Shown here in pieces: positions 58,901-64,000 of a stretch of 64,000 nucleotides of DNA. The translations under genes were made by a program, and so were the position numbers. Source of the stretch: Saccopteryx bilineata (Eukaryota; Chordata; Mammalia; Chiroptera; Emballonuridae); assembly GCF_036850765.1 (NCBI RefSeq), contig NC_089492.1:291918590-291982589 (forward strand), in the 5' to 3' direction. How positions within the stretch are numbered: position 1 is the stretch's first letter; the number at the start of each line of letters is the position of its first letter. The notes under the pieces were generated by a model that was not told where the DNA came from, did no database searches, and saw only the letters and a list, made by a program, of their open reading frames with translations.

Positions 58901-61900
58901 CAGATATGTGCACAGTTCAGTGGGCACTGGCTCACACATACAGGTCTGTACAGGTGTGTGCAGGTATGCACATGTGTGCAGGTGTACACAGGTACATGTG
59001 AGTGTCTGCACACGTGGGTCTATGTGTGTGCACGTGCACAGGTGTGCACAGGCCAGATGCTCCAGGCCCTTAGCTGCGCGCTGACCTCATGTGCAGGCGC
59101 TCACCTTTCTGCTCTCTGCCTTATGCCCGGGTCTTCCCGACGGGAGCAGTGTGGACACGGTGAAGTCACTGGGGTCCTCACAGTCCCGAATCTTGGACTC
59201 CTTGATTAGGGAATCCAGTTTCCTCTTGGCAATGTTTTCTACACGCTTCCGATTAGTGGAGGCCTGCAACAGCCTGGCATCAGTCCCTGGGCCTGCGGGC
59301 AGCAGTGACCACGAACCCCAGGGTCTCGGGCAGGGCCACAGGGACCTGCTGGGAGCTGGGCCAATCCTGCCATAGATGGAGCCAGGGACTCCCCCCCCCC
59401 CCCCCCCCCCCCCCCCCCCGCCACGCCACTTCTCACACCCGGTACCAGCTACACAGCTGGTCCTCACACTCGCCCTGCCCACTCCGGGGTGAGCAGCAAA
59501 CACGTGGTGTACCCCAGGGCTGCAGGCCCATCTCTCGCCAACTCCACCTCCTTCAGCTGCAGGATGCTGCTCGGGGGGACCCACCCCACGGGGCCCCTTC
59601 AGCAGGATGCTGCCCGGGGGGACCCACCCCACGGGGCCCCTTCAGCAGGATGCTGCCCGGGGGGACCCACCCACGGGGCCTTGGGGAGGAGGTCAGTGCT
59701 CACAGTTACTTGCTCAGCAGTTCTAGATCTGGGGTCCCATCAGACACCCGAACGACATGGGAGGGGTTGGAGGGGGACAGACTGCCTAGCCGTCCCTGAT
59801 AGGGGCTGGTCAGTGTAGCCTCCAGGCACCCTTTCTGTCCAGGGCAGCTCTGGATGAACTTGGACCCCTCCAGGGCAGGGCCTGGGCCTTGGGCATCTGG
59901 GTATTGTGGGCCCAGGTTGACCTCACAGAACTGGGTTTACCTATGACTTGGGGCCAAGTGCAGGCACACCCTAAGCAAGGATTCTGCTGCCTCAGGGCTT
60001 TCTACAAACTAGAAGCCAGCAAGGGTGGGAAGCTCCTGTAGAGTTATCTTCCCACATCAGCCCCTTGGGGAGAAATAATAACTTCCATGGCTGGAAGTAG
60101 CAGGCCCCCCCCCCCCAGCAGGATGGAGCAGGACTGGGAGGAGGGAAGGTGCTAATTACAGTGGCTGCCGCCCCAGCGTGGCCAAGCCTGGGACAGCAAA
60201 GCTGCAATGCAGAGAGGACAGTGCTCTGCAGAGGTGACCGCCTGGACGCCCAGCACAGCCAGGCTGGTCCTTCCTGCTCAAATCTCAGCGTCAGGGTTGG
60301 CACTGCCCAGAGGCAGGGCTGGTGCAGTGCTGGGGGATGGCAGGCAGGACCACTGGGCACCCGAGGGGAGAGGGGACAGGATGGGGTATTGAGTCAGAGC
60401 CCAGGCCAGTGCAGATATGGGTGGGCGTGGTGTGGACCCAGGGAGGACCCCTCCCCATGGTGCTGTCCCTGCTTCCTGAGGGCAGCCAGAGTACTGGGCA
60501 AGCTGAGCGAAAGGCGTCCTAAGAGTTGGCTCAGAAACGGGAACCAAAGGCCAGCAGTGAGTGTGCGGCCAGCTGCACCAGAGGGTGCGTGTCCTGTGTG
60601 GAGGGGCCCCCAGTGGCCTCAGGCTGCTCCTGTGCCCAGCAGCCTGGTGGCGAGCACACCACCCTGGGCATCTGCCCGAAACCCTCTTTCCTGCCCCCAC
60701 CCCGTCCCCACTCACATCCCCGTTGAGGAGCTTGTAGTCCTCATCAATCTCGTCGGCGCTGTCCTCATCAGACACCTCGCCCTCCTCCGCGTCCTCGCTG
60801 ATATTGGCGGGTAGCTTCTTGCCCTGGAGGAGGAGGAGACCATGGGAGGGGCCCTCGCAGGAAGTGCTGGGGGGCCAGAAGTGCAGGGGGAGGGTCTTCT
60901 CAAGCTTGCTCGGGGGGTATTGGGCTGTGAAGCCGGGGTGGCCCGGCCAGGCAGCAGCATGGGAGGGAAACAGGCTAGGGGTGCACAGGGTGGTCCCCAG
61001 AGTGCACGGTCACCAGGGAGAGATTGCGCCAGGCCAGGGGCAGCACTGATGACCCTGACCCCCTTGCTCTGCCACAGATGGCACAGAGCCCCAGCCTTGG
61101 AGCCCAGCAGGATGCCGGGAGGGCCCAGCAAGGGCTCACCTTTACCAGGATCTTGCCCTTGAGCATCTGTGGTGAGGGCAGCATGGTGGCATCCTCGCTG
61201 CGCACTGATGTCAAGTCCAGCTTGTCCCCGAGGATGTCGGTCAGATATTGAGCCATCTTCTTCTGCTGGATGACACTACAGTGGTTCTCGATGGAGAGGA
61301 TCACTGGGTACCTGTGGAGCCCATGTGGGAGGTGCAGGTGAGACCAGGCGAGGGCTAAGCCCAACCCGCGTAGGACCCCCATGACCTGCACCACTGAGAT
61401 GAGGAAGGGTCTCCACCAGGAGTCCAGGACAGAGGGGACTGCCGGCCCCTCCAGGAGTGGGACCACCTTTGATGAGCAACTCAGTAGGTGGGAGAAGGGC
61501 TGGGAGACCTCCGGGGAAAGAAGGTACGCCCTTCACCCCTCACCCCTCCCACACCCAGGAGAAAAAAAAAGGCGACTGGGAACTCGGGGAAAATAAAGGG
61601 AAGTGTTCGAGCAAGTCACACGTCATGGCTTATCACCTATGCGGATGAAACTGGGGCACAACACGCAGCGATGGACAGACTGTGAGACAGAGAACCGCCT
61701 TGACCTGGACACTGGGGACAGGGCCCTGTGGATGGCCCTGAGCTCCCAACAGTGGCCCCACAAAGAAGGAGACACAAGCCTGGCCCCTGCCATCTGGGGC
61801 AACAGTGTCACCCACGTGGTGTGGCATGAGGCATTTCATTATGAGTTCTTTGGCTGTTTGACTTTTTTTTTTTTTCTGACAGGGGCAGAGAGAAAGTCAG

Positions 61901-63993
61901 AGAGAGAGGCAGAAAGGGACAGACAGACAGGAAGGGAGAGAGATGAGAAGCATCAATTCTTTGTTGTGGCACCTTAGTTGTTCATTGATTGCTTTCTCAT
62001 ATGTTCCTTGACCCAGGGGCTACAGCAGACTGAGTGACCTCTTGCTCAAGCCAGTGACTTTGGGCTCAAGTCAGTGACCATGGGGTCATGTCTATGATCT
62101 CACGCTTAAGCTGGTAAGCCCACGCTCAATCTGGCGACCTCGGGGTTTCTTTTGAACCTGGGTCCTCCGCATCCCAGTCTGATGCTCTATCCACTGCGCC
62201 ACCACCTGATCAGGCTTTTTTTTTTTTTTTTTTTTAACTATGTACACATTGTACTTGGGAGTTTTGCCAAAAAAGGCAATATGATCCTTTCAGGAAATGT
62301 AGGTCACTCGGACCTGGAGGACGTGAACTGGGGCAAGAGAGGGGAGAGTCCTGTAATGTTGAGATGGCAAGTGGGTTTTGGGGACCAGGTCCTCATCGCC
62401 CCATTTCTTGAGCAAGGGAATGCAGCCTGAAGCCCGGGGCCCTGGGGAGAGACCTGTGTCTGCAAAGTCTACGCTGGCCTGTGAGGTACAGCCCTGTTCT
62501 GAGACTGCGGGCCGGCACCTGCCTCCTGGGCAGCTACAGGAGACCTGTGTGTCCCAGCCACTGCCCCCGATGCCTCCTGCACCTGCAAGCCCAGGGGCCA
62601 GGCTGCCTGCAGTGGCCCACCGACCCACTGACTGACCCCTCACTCCCACCACCTCCCTGCCGCCCCAGACAGAGCCAGCTAGCTCCTCCTGGAGGGGCCG
62701 CCAGACGTCTGTCTCCTCCGTCAATCCGGCTCCCCCCCCCCCATTATTTAGCTCTCTCCTCGCCCGCCAGCCTCCCTCAGCCGAGACTTGAAGGTGTAAC
62801 TAGAATGGCACGGGGAGGCGTCGTCTATTTTCAGAAACAAAATTGGATTTTGTCAACAGTGTCTGTTGCCACAACTGAGTGACAGCAAATTGAGTCTGGA
62901 CACACAGGGTAGCTTCCTGGGGTGATTAGCGCCAGGGGCCACGGCTGCTGTGGGGGTGGCCGCCACGTGGACACAGAGACACACGCGGCCTCACAACCCC
63001 ACCCGGCACACTGTCCGCACCTGCGCCTGCCCCCACCCCTCTCTGGGGAGCTCCCCACCCCCTCCCTGGCCCCATCCTCAGCCAGAGACCCTGAAGCCAG
63101 CCCCCAGGCCACACTAACCCCTGCCCCCCAAAAGGATGTGGGGCAGGCAGGAGCCAGAGGAGCCTCAAAGACCCGCCACCTGGGCCAGCACTGCCCCCCA
63201 CCCCAGTCTCCGCCACTCACTCGTTCTTGATGAAGGCGTATTTGTTGATGGTTTCAATGACATCTTTGAAAAGAATCTTGGAGGTCAGAGTGTAGCCGTG
63301 GTGCACAATGGGCTCGCCATCAGGTCCGTCCCAGCAGTCCACTGTGGGCAGGCAGGTTGGGCCAGCTCCAGGGGGGTCCTCTTGCTCAGTGACTAACCCA
63401 GGAGAGGCCTGCCCCAGCCCCTGCCTGGGCAGAGGGCAGACTCCCTGTCCACCCAGAGACCCAGAGCACCGCCCCCCACAGAGGTCGCGACAGCCGCGGC
63501 CCTGCACTGACCCTCCACGCAGCGGCAGCCGGCCTGCAGCACCCAGGCGTACATGTCCACCCGCGACTGGGACATGAGCTGGTCGCCCACGAGGTAGGTG
63601 TTATGGGACGAGGTGATGAAGTAATGGCTAAGAGGCTGCGTCATGTCCTGGTTCACCCTGTGGTGCTCGGGGTTGAAGATGTCGCCCGCGGGGCTCCGTG
63701 TGTAGTTGGTGAAGCCTATAGGGGAGGCAGCATGGGGAGGGGTCACCCCGGCGTGCTGGGCCACCTCAGGACCGCTGCCACCCCGCGCCATGCAAAGCAA
63801 GAAGCGACCTGCTCAGGCTGCCCCTCAATGCCCCCATTCCCCCCACCCCCAGCCCATCGGCTGCCTAGGACAGTGGGAGGGAGGTGGCTGCCCACTCACC
63901 ATCAATGCCCAGCACCCCCTTGCTCTTGTTGTCTGGGCAGGGCTCAAACTGCTCGATGATGTCCTGACAGCTTTCCAGTGTCACACCTGTCAT
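46853..63993 (-). CDS. PLCH2: PLCH2, phospholipase C eta-2 (3' part; 5' exons beyond the window)
   Basis: Sixteen exons on the minus strand, all GT/AG and in phase, encode the last 1,141 residues of PLC eta-2 to the stop at 46853-46855. Human PLCH2 is 1,416 residues, so roughly 275 N-terminal residues (PH domain and most EF hands) lie to the right of this window. The enzyme hydrolyses phosphatidylinositol 4,5-bisphosphate to IP3 and diacylglycerol at membranes; eta isozymes are very calcium-sensitive and mainly neuronal. Order seen: last EF-hand segment, X domain, acidic X/Y linker, Y domain, C2 domain, Ser/Pro-rich tail ending in LLRL. Every catalytic residue checked is present. The gene is convergent with PANK4. 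Confidence 0.96.
51421..51470 (+). repeat. Short GACA/GACG repeat in a PLCH2 intron
   Basis: GACAGACAGACGGACGGACG and similar units in the intron between the C2 and tail exons. Confidence 0.8.
51909..53091 (-). other. PLCH2: PLCH2 C2-domain exons
   Basis: Exons in transcript order: 52967-53091, 52803-52887, 52406-52552, 51909-51988. They encode [81 protein letters not shown] and [19 protein letters not shown]. The acidic loop residues expected for calcium and lipid contact are retained. The C2 domain of eta isozymes helps membrane targeting. Confidence 0.94.
53662..54453 (-). other. PLCH2: PLCH2 catalytic Y-domain exons
   Basis: Exons in transcript order: 54356-54453, 54085-54267, 53662-53769. 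They encode [18 protein letters not shown], then [13 protein letters not shown] with the substrate-phosphate Ser, [17 protein letters not shown] with the conserved Arg and Tyr, [16 protein letters not shown] and [10 protein letters not shown]. This is a complete Y half of the split TIM barrel and is close to the human sequence. Confidence 0.94.
55478..59104 (-). other. PLCH2: PLCH2 intron without recognised gene
   Basis: 3.6 kb. The only structured part is a TG/CA-rich stretch at 58790-59055 with repeated GTGTGCA and GTGCAGGTAT-type units. Open frames within it (up to 330 codons at 56391-57383) lack any family motif. Confidence 0.5.
58790..59055 (+). repeat. Degenerate TG-rich minisatellite
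   Basis: Irregular units such as TGTGTGCAGGTATGCACATG repeated over about 265 bp next to a PLCH2 linker exon. Confidence 0.75.
59390..59419 (+). repeat. Poly-C tract
   Basis: About 30 consecutive C residues in a PLCH2 intron. Confidence 0.9.
59561..59688 (+). repeat. 43-bp minisatellite, about 2.9 copies
   Basis: Units begin AGGATGCTGC at 59561, 59604 and 59647 and continue CGGGGGGACCCACCCCACGG then GGCCCCTTCAGC. Copies 1 and 2 differ by one base (CTC/CCC); copy 3 loses a C and diverges at its end. Confidence 0.93.
61140..63993 (-). other. PLCH2: PLCH2 catalytic X-domain exons
   Basis: Exons in transcript order: 63900-63993 (acceptor inferred at 63994-63995, only 7 nt from the window end), 63512-63715, 63221-63341, 61140-61311. 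Counting from the first Met in this window, catalytic residues equivalent to PLC delta-1 His311, Asn312, Glu341, Asp343, His356 and Glu390 are His69, Asn70, Glu99, Asp101, His114 and Glu148, with identical spacing. Motifs seen: [56 protein letters not shown]. The first exon ends in [12 protein letters not shown], the linker just before the X domain. Confidence 0.95.
61863..62215 (-). mobile_element. Bat tRNA-derived SINE, long subtype, full length, in a PLCH2 intron
   Basis: Plus strand starts with a T run, then GACAGGGGCAGAGAGAAAGT; it ends ATCCACTGCGCCACCACCTG then ATCAGGC, the reverse of the GCCTGA head. It contains the repeated TCAAGCCAGTGAC/TCAAGTCAGTGAC middle. A second T run follows at 62216-62236. 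Confidence 0.9.
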
Positions 63994-64000
63994 CTGGCCA

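Larger units (their letters stand above)
54896..60823 (-). other. PLCH2: PLCH2 X/Y linker exons
   Basis: Exons in transcript order: 60716-60823, 59105-59263, 55391-55477, 54896-54978. They encode the acidic segment [19 protein letters not shown], a basic segment [19 protein letters not shown], then [13 protein letters not shown] and a lysine run ([11 protein letters not shown]). Acidic linkers in PLCs are known to autoinhibit the active site. The exon ending at 55391 uses a weak donor (GTCCGG). The 3.9-kb intron 55478-59104 is the largest between coding exons in this part and holds no recognisable gene. Confidence 0.9.

Noticed and set aside
59561..59688. CRISPR-like direct repeats
   Set aside because: The 43-bp units are contiguous without spacers and lie in a mammalian intron: a minisatellite.

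Overview
This is vertebrate nuclear DNA with spliced genes, and almost certainly from a bat. Its order HES5 - PANK4 - PLCH2 (HES5 and PANK4 on +, PLCH2 convergent on -) is the mirror image of human 1p36.32. Its young repeats are the tRNA-derived SINEs with GCCCTGGC/GCCTGACC heads, GGTTYGATTCC-type B boxes and CT-rich bodies that I associate with horseshoe/leaf-nosed (Yinpterochiroptera) bats, together with hAT-type non-autonomous DNA transposons with 8-bp target duplications. The family-level assignment is an inference from repeat type; mammal is certain.

Layout. 1-22,800 is gene-poor and made of repeats: a GAAA/GGAA microsatellite, a MaLR-like LTR, old L1 pieces, bat SINEs, two hAT elements, MIR relics, a nested SINE/LTR/hAT stack at 5,645-7,052, a nearly perfect 207-bp duplication (16,111 and 18,106) and a few CpG-rich patches. 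22,800-24,530 holds HES5 with a compact Notch-type promoter. 26,430-41,815 holds PANK4, with 19 coding exons that splice to a 773-residue protein; its CpG-island promoter extends into intron 1. 42,845-45,196 is a block of duplicated hAT elements and SINEs between the 3' ends of PANK4 and PLCH2. 46,419-63,993 is the 3' part of PLCH2: X, Y and C2 domains and the long C-terminal tail. Its N-terminal PH and EF-hand exons lie beyond the right edge.

The three genes are not a pathway. HES5 is a Notch-output bHLH repressor, PANK4 a CoA-pathway metabolite phosphatase with a dead kinase-like half, and PLCH2 a calcium-sensitive neuronal phospholipase C. They share a conserved neighbourhood only. I found no prokaryote-style system, CRISPR array, tRNA or rRNA gene. 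The observations most worth checking are an in-frame 444-nt extension of a PLCH2 exon, a cluster of ZNF143-like motifs in PANK4 intron 1, the HES5 promoter architecture, the hAT duplication block and the 207-bp duplication.
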